Assembly: GCA_008501635.1 (NCBI GenBank)
Contig: QQUJ01000022.1
Span: 1-64,000, forward strand
Length of the DNA: 64,000 nucleotides
Source: Pseudomonadota bacterium
Lineage (GTDB): Bacteria; Pseudomonadota; Gammaproteobacteria; QQUJ01
Direction of reading: 5' to 3'
Positions 8,878 through 17,317 of this stretch are shown here, piece after piece (position 1 is the stretch's first letter; each line of letters starts with the position of its first letter). A program made the translations under genes and the position numbers. The notes below the pieces were generated by a model. The model was not told the origin of the DNA. It was given only the letters and a program-made list of their open reading frames with translations, and ran no database searches.

Positions 8878-10434
8878 TTACCCTTTAGTTACCGTTTCGT
8901 CGAAACCGTCGAAGGCATCCTGAACAATGTTTTCCAATCCCTGAACTTCCTCGTCTGTCAGGGCGGAGAACTCCTTTTCGCGTTTCCTCTTCGAGAGTGC
9001 GCCATCATTCTGGCGTATAAACAGAATGAGGTTCTGCGCCAGTCGATCCGGCATCTCGATCATCTCCATGATTCTGGCCATGGCTTCATCGTGCCGACGG
9101 AGATAATCGATTTCTTTGGGTAGATCGTGCTCAACCGTACGCTGGACACAGGCGTAGAGAAATTCCGAAGCTTCTGTGCAATCAAAATATCGGTAAAGGT
9201 CGACGGTATCATTTAGCACTTCGACGTTTCGCTCGGCCGTGGGACGCCATTCAATGCAATCCATCAAGGGTGTTGAATGTGCCTGCAGCGTCCTGCGGTA
9301 ATCATCAATCCGATCCAGCATGACAGAAGAAACGGGGAAGACCATACCAGGCGGCGTATACTTGCGTTCTGCCAGGACATGATGAATCAAACAACGGTGC
9401 ACACGGCCGTTGCCGTCCTGGAATGGGTGAACGTAGATAAATCCAAAGGCAGTCGCCGCCGCCTGCAGGATGGGATCAAGCCCGTCATCCCGCATGCGGT
9501 TATTCGCGGCCAGCATACCTGCAGACAAGACTTCCAGATCCTGAGGACGGGCGCCTATAAATTCCGGCAATGGATCACCGAGGTGATCGCGCTCGCCGAG
9601 GAATACGCCATCAGGACGCAGTCCCGGAAAGATAAACCGTTTATCCTCGATCAGGACGCTGTGAAGACGAATGACCTCATCGAGCGTGAGTTCGTTTTTC
9701 CCGGCCTGCAGCACCGCCCGACCCCACCGTTCCAACCGGTTGCGAGGTGCACGCTCGCCTTCGATCTCGAAGCTCGCCCGACTGTCAGCCAGCAGCAGGA
9801 AACTGGCAGCTCGTGTGACAAGGTGCTGGCCGGTACGTCCGACGGTTTCCGCAGCACGTTCCGCCAGTCCCAGCGCGGCGAAAGCTTCAAGCTGCTCCGT
9901 TCGGCGTATGACGGGACACCAGTCACCGCTGCCGAGCAGGTTATCCCGAACCTTATGACGCCTGGAGAGTTTTGCCTTTCCCGTGAAATATGCTTTTGTA
10001 TCCAGTGCATCGACGGCCGTGGCATTGGGCGCGTCATCCAAGTCCAGCGTCTGCCCGGTCAGCATTTCATAGAAGAACCAGGCGCGCCGCGTATGCGTGC
10101 CCGTTGGGGTGGAGCGGACGTAGTCTTCGAGGACGGCTTTGGGTACGGCCTCAAATGCACGCTTTAATATCAGCAGGTCGATATTTTCGTGGCGCAGTGC
10201 GAAGGTCAGTTGATCGGCCACATCGTCGCCGGGCTGGTAGCGCTTGTCGAAGACACGAAAACCACCTTCCTCTCGCTGACTGCCTCCGATATGTTTCTCC
10301 GAAACACAGCTTGGTTGCCGGACGGGCGCCTGGAGACCGAGTGCATGGACGAGCGCCGCCCAGCCGGCGAGTTGCGCCCCCTTGGGAACGATCTCGTCCT
10401 GGAAGCTGACTGGCGTTTCCAATTCAAGGCGCAT
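8878..10434 (-). CDS. Fic-family protein 2, class II inhibitory motif
   Basis: This 518-residue protein has a Fic core motif HPFQDGNGRVHR at 336-347. The final residues differ from the commonest form (VHR instead of IGR) but the catalytic H336 and the anion-binding GNGR are kept. An inhibitory [S/T]xxxE[G/N] motif, SFEIEG (S221, E225), precedes it, so it is a class II Fic enzyme. It is longer than the first Fic protein and is not closely similar to it outside the core. About 180 residues at the N terminus have no domain that I recognise. Downstream lies only a fragment of a type I methylase, suggesting that this gene survived the loss of its restriction system. Six TCGAAA-type repeats lie upstream. 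Confidence 0.88.
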   Translation of the reverse strand: MRLELETPVSFQDEIVPKGAQLAGWAALVHALGLQAPVRQPSCVSEKHIGGSQREEGGFRVFDKRYQPGDDVADQLTFALRHENIDLLILKRAFEAVPKAVLEDYVRSTPTGTHTRRAWFFYEMLTGQTLDLDDAPNATAVDALDTKAYFTGKAKLSRRHKVRDNLLGSGDWCPVIRRTEQLEAFAALGLAERAAETVGRTGQHLVTRAASFLLLADSRASFEIEGERAPRNRLERWGRAVLQAGKNELTLDEVIRLHSVLIEDKRFIFPGLRPDGVFLGERDHLGDPLPEFIGARPQDLEVLSAGMLAANNRMRDDGLDPILQAAATAFGFIYVHPFQDGNGRVHRCLIHHVLAERKYTPPGMVFPVSSVMLDRIDDYRRTLQAHSTPLMDCIEWRPTAERNVEVLNDTVDLYRYFDCTEASEFLYACVQRTVEHDLPKEIDYLRRHDEAMARIMEMIEMPDRLAQNLILFIRQNDGALSKRKREKEFSALTDEEVQGLENIVQDAFDGFDETVTKG

Positions 10435-10437
10435 GAG

Positions 10438-10567
10438 TCGAAAATCTATTGCTCTTATCGAAAATTATGTGAAATGTAGCAGTTGTATCGAAAAATAGAT
10501 ATCTCAATTATCGAAAAATATTCATTTCAATCGAAATACTTAATACATTTTGAATAAATATCGAAAT
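10438..10567. promoter_or_regulatory. Cluster of six TCGAAAW repeats upstream of fic2
   Basis: The 177-base gap between fic2 and the metallophosphoesterase gene is strikingly AT-rich. It contains six direct repeats of the form (T/A)ATCGAAA(A/T), at about 10438, 10455, 10486, 10508, 10529 and 10556, spaced 17 to 31 bases apart. The first one abuts the fic2 start codon. The arrangement suggests binding sites for a regulator that controls fic2. Nothing in the sequence identifies the protein that binds. Confidence 0.5.
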
Positions 10568-10611
10568 TTGTATATTTTGACGCCGCGACCTGCCCTGGCT
10601 TTAAGCCTGGT

Positions 10612-11355
10612 TCAGATATCCACGACCAGATCCGGCCTGAAATCCGGGTTCAGGGCATCTGGTGCATAGCCGCGCGGGTTGCAAACCACCCGGCTTCCAT
10701 AGATCTCGTAGTCATAGGACTCATGCATATGGCCGTGGACCCAGAGTGCTGGCCGGTCGCCGTCCATAAGATTCTCCAGGTTGCTGGCAAAGGCCGGGGT
10801 CAACAGGTCATTGGCATAGCGTGGATGCACCGACTGTGACGAGGGCGCATGGTGGGTGACAACCACCGTCCTGCCGTCGAAGGGCTCGGCAAGCATTACC
10901 GCCAACCAGTCCCGGCTTACCGTGTGCAGCCGGATGGCATCATCAGGCGTGAACTGCTGATCGCTGTTTCGAATGATCGAAAAATCGGTCATCCACTGCC
11001 GTGCGTGCTGCATGGCGAAGAACTTATCCGCCTCCCCGAACAGGGCAAAGTCCGTCCACAGGATGCTGCCCAGGAACCGCACACCATCAACTATGACCTG
11101 GTCATTGTCGAGCACATGGATGTGGTCCGGTGCTAGCGCCTTCAACTTATTAGTCAGGCTAATATCGTGATGGTAGAACTCATGGTTTCCCGGAACGTAG
11201 ATCACCGGTCTGTCCGGGAATCTGGCTTCTGTCCAGTGCAGTCCTTCCATACCCACGCCGATATCGCCCGCCAGGACGACGACGTCGGCATCGGTTGGTG
11301 GCGGTGCGAAGCCTTCGAACTCGATGTGCAGGTCATTCAGAATATGAAGTCTCAT
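10612..11355 (-). CDS. Calcineurin-like metallophosphoesterase
   Basis: This 247-residue protein has the full set of metal ligands of the calcineurin-like phosphoesterase superfamily: D8 and H10 in LNDLH, D31 in LAGD, N57 and H58 in GNHE, a histidine in VVTHHAP (168-169) and GHMH at 208-211. There is no signal peptide, so it should act in the cytoplasm. The family includes phosphatases, nucleases and cyclic-nucleotide phosphodiesterases, and the substrate here cannot be told. It belongs to the same minus-strand island as the restriction and Fic genes; the gap to fic2 is 177 bases. A role in defence or in nucleotide repair is possible but not shown. Confidence 0.85.
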   Translation of the reverse strand: MRLHILNDLHIEFEGFAPPPTDADVVVLAGDIGVGMEGLHWTEARFPDRPVIYVPGNHEFYHHDISLTNKLKALAPDHIHVLDNDQVIVDGVRFLGSILWTDFALFGEADKFFAMQHARQWMTDFSIIRNSDQQFTPDDAIRLHTVSRDWLAVMLAEPFDGRTVVVTHHAPSSQSVHPRYANDLLTPAFASNLENLMDGDRPALWVHGHMHESYDYEIYGSRVVCNPRGYAPDALNPDFRPDLVVDI

Positions 11356-11464
11356 GGGACAACCTTACACCGACAGATCCCGGGCGCACTTGGTTTTTTT
11401 GTGTCAATTAATTCGGGTTGAGTCTTCTCAATCGGCATGGTGCGGCTGGAATTCCAACAGAGAC

Positions 11465-11701
11465 TCACCTGCCTAAGTAGGCGGTGGTCACAGCTTCTCG
11501 ATCATGGCCGAGCTCTCGGCTGATGGTGAGCCGTGCCTGGCGGTCAGTCTCCCGTTGGTCCTGGGTTAGATCCTTGCTTGTTGATCCGCCGGCGGCCGGA
11601 GCCTTCCAGCCAGTCAGTTCCTCATAGCGGTCTTGGGCGCAGGCATGACGCAACCCATGCATGTGAGAGAGCCCGGATAACGTAAGACCAGACCAATAGG
11701 G
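11465..11701 (-). pseudogene. C-terminal remnant of a tyrosine-type site-specific integrase
   Basis: From the stop at 11465 back to an in-frame stop at 11702 the frame encodes GLSHMHGLRHACAQDRYEEL, then TGWKAPAAGG, and ends ISRELGHDREAVTTAYLGR. HxLRH with the following helix, the ELGH box and the tyrosine in AYLG are the last three active-site elements of tyrosine recombinases; the wording matches the Integrase_1 group. Everything before these about 75 residues is missing, so the gene is dead. It lies 3' of tRNA-Phe and points away from it, the usual layout for an island that inserted at a tRNA 3' end. Confidence 0.8.
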
Positions 11702-11724
11702 TCAGACTCGATTGATCAAAGTAC

Positions 11725-11847
11725 GGCGCGAACAATCTAACTGCCGACACCTCAATCAGCTGCTCGATTCCGGGCACTGAGGCAAGAAAAAGCCCACTGG
11801 TTCTAATCGAACTCAGCGGGCTTTTCATTCTGGTGCCCAGGGACAGA
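11725..11847. repeat. Direct repeat A with tRNA-Phe 3' end (attachment-site scar)
   Basis: This block matches 11913-12032 in order and orientation: it opens with GGCGCGAACAATCTAACTGC, has a hairpin with AGCCCACTG and CAGCGGGCT, and ends with TGGTGCCCAGGGACAGA. The last 17 bases are identical to the 3' end of tRNA-Phe as read on this strand (12016-12032). It is most simply an old attachment-site duplication made by the integrase whose remnant lies next to it. Confidence 0.65.
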
Positions 11848-11899
11848 CAAATTCGCCGGGAGCGAATTTCGGACCGCCGCAGGCGGGCCCCGAAGGGGT
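11840..11899. repeat. 60-nt structured repeat, copy b
   Basis: This is the second copy of the element at 8475-8534. Its first hairpin is identical. The second has another loop (GCA instead of ACT), and the third reads CCCC-GAA-GGGG instead of ACCC-CGAAA-GGGT, so the pairing is kept. The first eight bases are shared with the tRNA-Phe 3' end of repeat A, so the element begins exactly at the attachment-like sequence. Confidence 0.6.
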
Positions 11900-11912
11900 G
11901 AGCGCCAGGGAA

Positions 11913-12091
<179 letters not shown>

Positions 12092-12185
12092 GGATTTTGA
12101 AGTTGGGCGCCACCCGCTCTGGCGAGCGGAAAGCGCCGTATTAAACCGTTATACCCTGCCCCCGTCAAGGGAAGCACCGGCGCGA

Positions 12186-12458
12186 TCACTGCCCCGGCTG
12201 GACGAATTCCGGCGGCGGCGTGGAACCCTCGCCGAAGAAGAACTTCTCCATCTCGGTCTGGAGAAACTCACGCGCTTTGGGGTCGATGCCCGACAGCCGG
12301 TATTCGTTGATCAGCATGGTCTGCTGACGCAACCATAACTGCCAGCCCTCTTTGGACACGTTCTCGTAGATTCGCTTGCCCAGCTCACCGGGGTAGGGGG
12401 GAAAATCGAGTCCCTCAGCCTCTCGTTCGAGCTTTACGCAGTTCACCATTCGCGCCAT
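12186..12458 (-). CDS. yggX: Probable Fe(2+)-trafficking protein YggX
   Basis: The 90-residue protein has the family signature [20 protein letters not shown] and the conserved helix [15 protein letters not shown], and is of normal family length. YggX proteins protect iron-sulfur proteins from oxidative damage and take part in iron handling in the cytosol. The start at 12458 has AGGAGAG seven bases upstream; a second ATG lies three codons later. The gene begins inside the 3' end of mutY (44-base overlap). MutY has a [4Fe-4S] cluster, and the mutY-yggX pairing is common in gammaproteobacteria, which supports a shared transcript. Confidence 0.95.
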   Translation of the reverse strand: MARMVNCVKLEREAEGLDFPPYPGELGKRIYENVSKEGWQLWLRQQTMLINEYRLSGIDPKAREFLQTEMEKFFFGEGSTPPPEFVQPGQ

Positions 12459-13524
12459 TCATCTCTCCTCGCGGTTGCACGGTAACCTGCTCCAGTAATC
12501 GCTGCACCGGCGCAGGGATGCCAAGCCTAACGGGTTTCGCGGGGTTAAACCAGACCTGAGCGGCACGGTCGGAAATGGAATCCGCACTTCCCACCAGATC
12601 CAGCACCAGGGGCGCAATGTCGAGGTGAAAATGGCTGAAAGTGTGGCGGAAACGCGGCAGCGTCATGGCGACCCGCGTCGCCAGGCCGAAGTGATCGCGG
12701 CACCAGTCCGTGACCTCTTCCCCCTCGGGACACTCGGGCAACGACCACAGCCCGCCCCAGACCCCGGTCGGCGGTCGCTTTTCCAATAACACCGCCCCCG
12801 CCGGATCACGGATCAGCAAAAACCGCGAGGCGCGCGCGGGGGAGCTGCGCCGCGGTTTTGCTCCCGGGTAATCCGCTTGACGTCCTGCCGCGAAGCCCTG
12901 ACAACCCGCCATCAGCGGGCAGTCCCCGCAGGCGGGATGGGTGCGGGTGCACAGCGTGGCGCCGAGATCCATGATGGCCTGGGTGTAATCGGCGACGCGC
13001 GGCGCCGGGGTATGCCGTGCCGCGAGGTCCCAGAGCTGTTTGGCGACCGCCGTCTGCCCCGGCCACCCCGGCACGGCGTGATAGCGGGCCAGCACGCGCT
13101 TGGCGTTGCCATCGAGGATGGGGTGGGGCTGTCCGTGGGCCAGGGCCAGGATCGCCCCGGCCGTCGAGCGGCCGATGCCGGGCAGCTGGCAAAGCTCGTC
13201 GATGGCGGTGGGCAGTTCGCCCCCGTACCGGTCGACGGTCTGCTTTGCCGCCTGATGCAGATTGCGCGCCCGGGCGTAATACCCCAGCCCTGACCAGAGC
13301 CCCAGGATGTCGTCCAGCGGCGCAGCGGCCAGCGCACCCAGCGTGGGAAACGCCGCCATGAAGCGTTCGAAGTAGGGAATGACCGTGGCGACCTGGGTCT
13401 GCTGCAGCATGATCTCCGAGACCCATACCCGGTAGGCGCTGCGCTCGGTCTGCCACGGGAGATCCTTGCGGCCATGCCCGTCGTACCAGGCGAGGAGCCG
13501 GTGGGCGAAGTCGTCGTCGGTCAT
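12415..13524 (-). CDS. mutY: Adenine DNA glycosylase MutY
   Basis: This 369-residue enzyme removes adenine mispaired with 8-oxoguanine. The helix-hairpin-helix is [10 protein letters not shown] at 114-123, the catalytic residues are E37 ([10 protein letters not shown]) and D138 (ILDGN), and the [4Fe-4S] ligands are C192, C199, C202 and C208 with the classic C-x6-C-x2-C-x5-C spacing. The C-terminal half is the NUDIX-like domain that senses 8-oxoguanine ([17 protein letters not shown] onward). It follows the asmA-like gene by 25 bases and overlaps yggX. MutM, its partner in the same repair pathway, is encoded at 51601. Confidence 0.96.
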   Translation of the reverse strand: MTDDDFAHRLLAWYDGHGRKDLPWQTERSAYRVWVSEIMLQQTQVATVIPYFERFMAAFPTLGALAAAPLDDILGLWSGLGYYARARNLHQAAKQTVDRYGGELPTAIDELCQLPGIGRSTAGAILALAHGQPHPILDGNAKRVLARYHAVPGWPGQTAVAKQLWDLAARHTPAPRVADYTQAIMDLGATLCTRTHPACGDCPLMAGCQGFAAGRQADYPGAKPRRSSPARASRFLLIRDPAGAVLLEKRPPTGVWGGLWSLPECPEGEEVTDWCRDHFGLATRVAMTLPRFRHTFSHFHLDIAPLVLDLVGSADSISDRAAQVWFNPAKPVRLGIPAPVQRLLEQVTVQPRGEMNGANGELRKARTRG

Positions 13525-13549
13525 CGTCTGGTCACTGCGCTCCGTTCGC

Positions 13550-15685
13550 TCACCGTTTCAGCAGGTTCTTGAGCTTGTCTTCCAGCTTCTGCTTGGCCTC
13601 TTCCTTCTTTTCTTCCAGCTTTGCTTTCTGCTCCTGCTTGATCTGTTCCTCCTTGGCCTTGAGCTCCTGTTTCTTGGCATCGAGCTTGGCTTTGCTCTGC
13701 TCGCTCAGCACCTCATTGAGATCCACACGGAAACGCGGCTCGCTGAAAGTGCCGTGGATGCGCAGGGGGATGGTGAGCCCCTTCAGATCACTCAGCGCTT
13801 CGCCGCTCTGGCCCGCCAGTGTGCCGACCACGCCCACCTTCAATTGATAGTCCATGGTCTCCTTGGCGATGTCCGCGGTGCCGGCGCCCTGCACGCGCAG
13901 CAGCGGCGATCTGGCATCGAGATCGCGGTTGTCCACCACGCCGTTGTCGATCGTGAAACTGCCGCCCAGGGCGGAGAAATCGGTGGCGTTGGCTTCATCG
14001 CTCTTGGGCACCGGCTCGCCTTTCAGCTTGGCGCTCGCCTCGCGCAGCAGTTGCGCCACATTGATGCCTTTGACCATGCCGTCGGTAAACGTGAAAGCGG
14101 CTTTGCCGCTCAGGGTCTTGCGAATGGCATCGGGACCATTGCCCCGCGCCGTGAGCCTGGCCTCCAGGTTGGCGGTGCCGAGCAGTTTGTCGTCACCCAT
14201 CAGATCCTTGAGCAGCGGGCCGACCTGCACCTTCTCCAGCTTTTCATTCAGCGCGTAGGCAGGTTCCGTGCCGGTGGCATCCAGTCCGATATCACCGCTG
14301 TAACTGCCGCCGTAGAGCCTGGCGCTCGCCGGGTGGATGCGAATCCTGCCGCCCTTGGCATTGACGGTGATCCTGACCTCCTCGGAGGTCAGGTTGGAGG
14401 CCGTCAGCTTGCCGATGCGGAAATTGCCCGCCACATTGAGCGCGCGCAGCAGCTCCATCGGCAGCTCGGCGGTTCCCACCGCGGCGCTGCCGGCCGTGGG
14501 TGGCGGGGTCTGGCTGGGCGGCGGCAGATAACGATCGAGGTTGATCGCATCCACCGTCAGATCAAAGCGCAGCGACTGTCTGGCGAAATCCTCCACCGCC
14601 AGTTTGCCGGTGAGCGCCGTGTCATCGAGCAGGATCTTGAGTTCGCTGAGTGCGGCGCTCTTGGTAGTGGCGCTGAACGCGGTGTCCACGGTCAACTTGC
14701 CCAGGACACCCTTGTCGGCGGTCTCGGGAACCGGCTGATCCAGCCGGGTCAACAGATTACGCGGACTGAACGGTTCCAGGCGCAGGCGCCCGCTGAATTG
14801 CGGCGCTGTGGTGATCGCGGTGCCCGCGATCTCGCCCAGCAGGTTCAGACCGAGAACCTCCAGCTCGAGTTTGCTCACCGTCATGCTGTCGGCGCCCAGA
14901 TCGACCGCGATGTCGCTGGCGAGTTTCAGATCCAGTTCCGGCACGGGCAGTGCCGCGCCCTTAGCCTTCACGCCCAAACGCGTTCCAGCCAGGGTGATCT
15001 GTTGCAGGCTTGAGGCCAGCGTGATTTCCGATCGCAGGGTGATGGCGGCGCTGACAGGCGGCTGATTGGCTTGCAGGTTGAGGCTGAGTTCCATGTCGGT
15101 GGGTCGCCCCAGGGCGATGGGGCCGCTGCCGAGCGCCAGGTCGCGAATCTGGTAATGGGCGCCCGTCGTGGCGTCGCGGTAACTGAGTTGCGCATCGCTC
15201 ACCTCCAGCCCGCCGATGGCGAGCGCGGCAAGCCCTGGCGCACTGGCCGCCGCGGCAGGTTTCTCGGCCGCTGCTGCCGATTCTCCTGCCAGATCCGCCC
15301 AATTGCTGCGCCCGCTCTTATCGACCTGCAGATCCAACCGCAGCCCCTGCAAGGTCAGCCTGTCCACCTCCAGCTCTTTGCGCAGCAGCGGCAACAGGCG
15401 CGCGCGCACCTGGGCGGCGGCCACTTCGGCGAAGGGCGCATCGCCAAATCCCGGCGCGTTGCCCAGCCTGATTCGACCCAGCTCCAAGCCCAGCCAGGGA
15501 AAGACCGACAGGCGCAGATCCCCCTCGATCGCCAGGCTGCGACCCGTATTCTCCTGCACCGCCGCTTCGATCTGACCGCGGTAATCGTTGGGGTCGACAA
15601 AGACCAGCAACGCCGCCAGGCCGACAGCCACGATCAGTACCAGGGCCAACAGCAGACCAATGATGAGTTTCAGGGCTTTTGCCAC
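13550..15685 (-). CDS. AsmA-family envelope protein
   Basis: This 711-residue protein starts with a membrane anchor (LIIGLLLALVLIVAVGLAAL, residues about 8-27) followed directly by VDPNDYRGQIEAAVQENTGR, the hallmark N terminus of AsmA proteins. The long beta-rich body belongs to the same superfamily as TamB, whose members sit in the inner membrane and bridge the periplasm, probably conducting phospholipids. The last 55 residues are a highly charged K/E-rich coiled coil. It is the first gene of a likely asmA-mutY-yggX transcript. The tamB gene at 56524 is a larger relative in the same window. Confidence 0.9.
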   Translation of the reverse strand: MAKALKLIIGLLLALVLIVAVGLAALLVFVDPNDYRGQIEAAVQENTGRSLAIEGDLRLSVFPWLGLELGRIRLGNAPGFGDAPFAEVAAAQVRARLLPLLRKELEVDRLTLQGLRLDLQVDKSGRSNWADLAGESAAAAEKPAAAASAPGLAALAIGGLEVSDAQLSYRDATTGAHYQIRDLALGSGPIALGRPTDMELSLNLQANQPPVSAAITLRSEITLASSLQQITLAGTRLGVKAKGAALPVPELDLKLASDIAVDLGADSMTVSKLELEVLGLNLLGEIAGTAITTAPQFSGRLRLEPFSPRNLLTRLDQPVPETADKGVLGKLTVDTAFSATTKSAALSELKILLDDTALTGKLAVEDFARQSLRFDLTVDAINLDRYLPPPSQTPPPTAGSAAVGTAELPMELLRALNVAGNFRIGKLTASNLTSEEVRITVNAKGGRIRIHPASARLYGGSYSGDIGLDATGTEPAYALNEKLEKVQVGPLLKDLMGDDKLLGTANLEARLTARGNGPDAIRKTLSGKAAFTFTDGMVKGINVAQLLREASAKLKGEPVPKSDEANATDFSALGGSFTIDNGVVDNRDLDARSPLLRVQGAGTADIAKETMDYQLKVGVVGTLAGQSGEALSDLKGLTIPLRIHGTFSEPRFRVDLNEVLSEQSKAKLDAKKQELKAKEEQIKQEQKAKLEEKKEEAKQKLEDKLKNLLKR

Positions 15686-15958
15686 GGCGCGGTTCCTTTC
15701 CTTTGACTCACTGGGGTTTCAGCGCGATATGCACGGCGGCTCAGCAGCCTTGCAGATCTGTGTGCATCGTAGCAGGCGCGGTTTGCATGTCCTATCACTG
15801 AAGGGCTAACCCCCAATGGATAGCCCGTGAAAGCGGTAGAACATTTAGCGTTGCTACAACAACTTAGTCCGGGCTAGCGTCTCGTTCGCGGAGGAACCAG
15901 CCAAGACGATGCCAACCTTGCCCGGACGCACCACACAGCATCTGCTATACGTAAGCGT

Positions 15959-16633
15959 ATGAGAGTTTCGCCTATGCGCCACCTTCCTGTTGTCTGGCGA
16001 CGGTGGGTTGTGCCTTTGATTGTGCTCGCCTGGCTCAGCGCTCCAGCGCTCAGCAGCGTCATCCCTGTCGACGATTTTACCCGTGATCTCGCTGGCTGGA
16101 ATCCCAAGGTGTTCGTCGGTCAGACCCACTACCGCAACGTGGAGTACCGCGGGCGCGCGGCGCTCCAGGCCGACAGCATGGGCAGCGCCTCGGGGCTGGT
16201 GCGCCCCATCGATATAGACCTGCGCAAGACTCCCTACCTCAACTGGTCGTGGGCTGTGCAGGAACGGCTGCAAGATGTCGATGAGCTGCGCAAGACGGGC
16301 GATGACTACCCGGCCCGGGTCTACGTCATCTATTCCGTCGGACCCTTCTTCTGGCAGACCCGCGCCATCAACTACGTCTGGTCCAGCAGTCAACCACCCG
16401 GCAGCGTCTGGCCCAATGCCTTCACCGCCAACTCGACCATGGTGGCCGTGCGCGGTCCCGGCGATACGCTGACCGAATGGCGCAGCGAAAAACGCAACGT
16501 GCTTGAGGATATCCGCCAACTGACGGGGGATTCGATATCCAACATAGAGGCGGTCGCGATCATGACCGATACCGACAACTCCGGGCAACAGGCCCGGGCC
16601 TGGTATGGAGGGCTATTTTTCTCAGCCGAGTAG
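15959..16633 (+). CDS. DUF3047-type exported protein
   Basis: The protein has 224 residues. A cleavable signal is visible (WVVPLIVLAWLSAPALSS). The body carries features I associate with DUF3047: VDDFTRDLAGW near the start, PYLNWSWAVQ in the middle and IEAVAIMTDTDNSGQQARAWYGGLFF at the end, here quoted in parts (IEAVAIMTDTDNSGQ and ARAWYGGLFF). The function of this family is unknown to me; the layout resembles a carbohydrate-binding-like beta sandwich in the periplasm. The first ATG at 15959 has no clear ribosome binding site; ATG 15974 is an alternative start. The gene is transcribed away from the asmA-like gene. No enzyme residues are obvious. Confidence 0.75.
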   Translation: MRVSPMRHLPVVWRRWVVPLIVLAWLSAPALSSVIPVDDFTRDLAGWNPKVFVGQTHYRNVEYRGRAALQADSMGSASGLVRPIDIDLRKTPYLNWSWAVQERLQDVDELRKTGDDYPARVYVIYSVGPFFWQTRAINYVWSSSQPPGSVWPNAFTANSTMVAVRGPGDTLTEWRSEKRNVLEDIRQLTGDSISNIEAVAIMTDTDNSGQQARAWYGGLFFSAE

Positions 16634-16754
16634 CAAGTACGCGGAGCCCGGTAAACACGGGGCTCCATTGGCCAACAGGGTGGGTGATTCCGCAATCGCT
16701 TGCGAGGCGGATCAGCGGAGTTGCCGAAAACCACACTCCACGGGAGTCAACACC

Positions 16755-17246
16755 ATGAGTGATTGTTTCGTAGTCGTCGCAGCAGGAAGTTGCGCTCGTT
16801 TCTTCACGTTGGAACCCGCCGACATCCCCGAAATAGAATCTGGCCCCAATCTCATCGAGCAACACCGACTGGAAAACAAGGAGTGGTCCGGCCACGGCAA
16901 CGAAATCTGGAGAGAAAAAAAGAGCGGTCGAAACCGTGGCAGAGTCGGGGCCGGCGCTCGCGGCTATAACGATCACCGCGACCAACACCTCGAAGAAATC
17001 GAGCGGCGCTTCGCCCGCGACGTGGCCGAAGAGATGCAAAGGTTTACCAAGAAACATCACCCCAAGAAGATCATCCTGATTGCGCAGAAACACCTCCTCG
17101 GCAACCTGCGCAACACTATCTACACCAATGGCTCCGACGTGGAGGTGCACGAACTGGCCAAAGATTTCTGCAAGCTGGGATCCAACGAGGTGCACCAGCA
17201 TCTGTCCAAAGTGAATCTGATACCGCCGCGCAAATCACCGGGCTGA
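16755..17246 (+). CDS. Host-attachment (baeRF-like) protein
   Basis: The protein is 163 residues from ATG 16755, which has GGGAG eight bases upstream; a longer in-frame start at 16605 lacks support. The opening CFVVVAAGSCARFFTLEPAD and the helix RFARDVAEEMQRF followed by KIILIAQKHLLGNLR are characteristic of the host-attachment protein family, related to bacterial-archaeal eRF1-like (baeRF) folds. In plant-associated bacteria a member was named for attachment, but the fold suggests a role at the ribosome or with RNA. A terminator follows directly, so the gene is probably on its own. Confidence 0.75.
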   Translation: MSDCFVVVAAGSCARFFTLEPADIPEIESGPNLIEQHRLENKEWSGHGNEIWREKKSGRNRGRVGAGARGYNDHRDQHLEEIERRFARDVAEEMQRFTKKHHPKKIILIAQKHLLGNLRNTIYTNGSDVEVHELAKDFCKLGSNEVHQHLSKVNLIPPRKSPG

Positions 17247-17262
17247 ACGGGGCCTCACGCAC

Positions 17263-17295
17263 AAAAAAGGCGCGTCCTGACGACGCGCCTTTTTT
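17263..17295. terminator. Bidirectional rho-independent terminator
   Basis: The stem GGCGCGTC/GACGCGCC is flanked by six A residues on the left and six T residues on the right, so it works for both the host-attachment gene (plus strand) and the converging arsM (minus strand). Confidence 0.9.
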
Positions 17296-17317
17296 CGGTG
17301 AGCGCAGCGGGTAGCGA

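Noticed and set aside
10438-10567. A CRISPR array formed by the TCGAAA repeats.
   Set aside because: The repeat is only about 9 bases, the spacing is irregular and no cas gene is present.
11352-11438. A 28-codon frame ending in the start codon of the metallophosphoesterase (CCATGA), with a Cys-x-Cys end.
   Set aside because: It has no ribosome binding site and no sign of conservation that I can see; too little to call a gene.
13466-15013. A 515-codon plus-strand frame opposite the asmA-like gene.
   Set aside because: The sense-strand gene has a clear membrane anchor and AsmA signature; the opposite frame is rich in His, Gln and Arg as expected of a shadow.
15854-16588. A 244-codon minus-strand frame opposite the DUF3047 gene.
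   Set aside because: It is a shadow; the plus-strand product has a signal peptide and family features.
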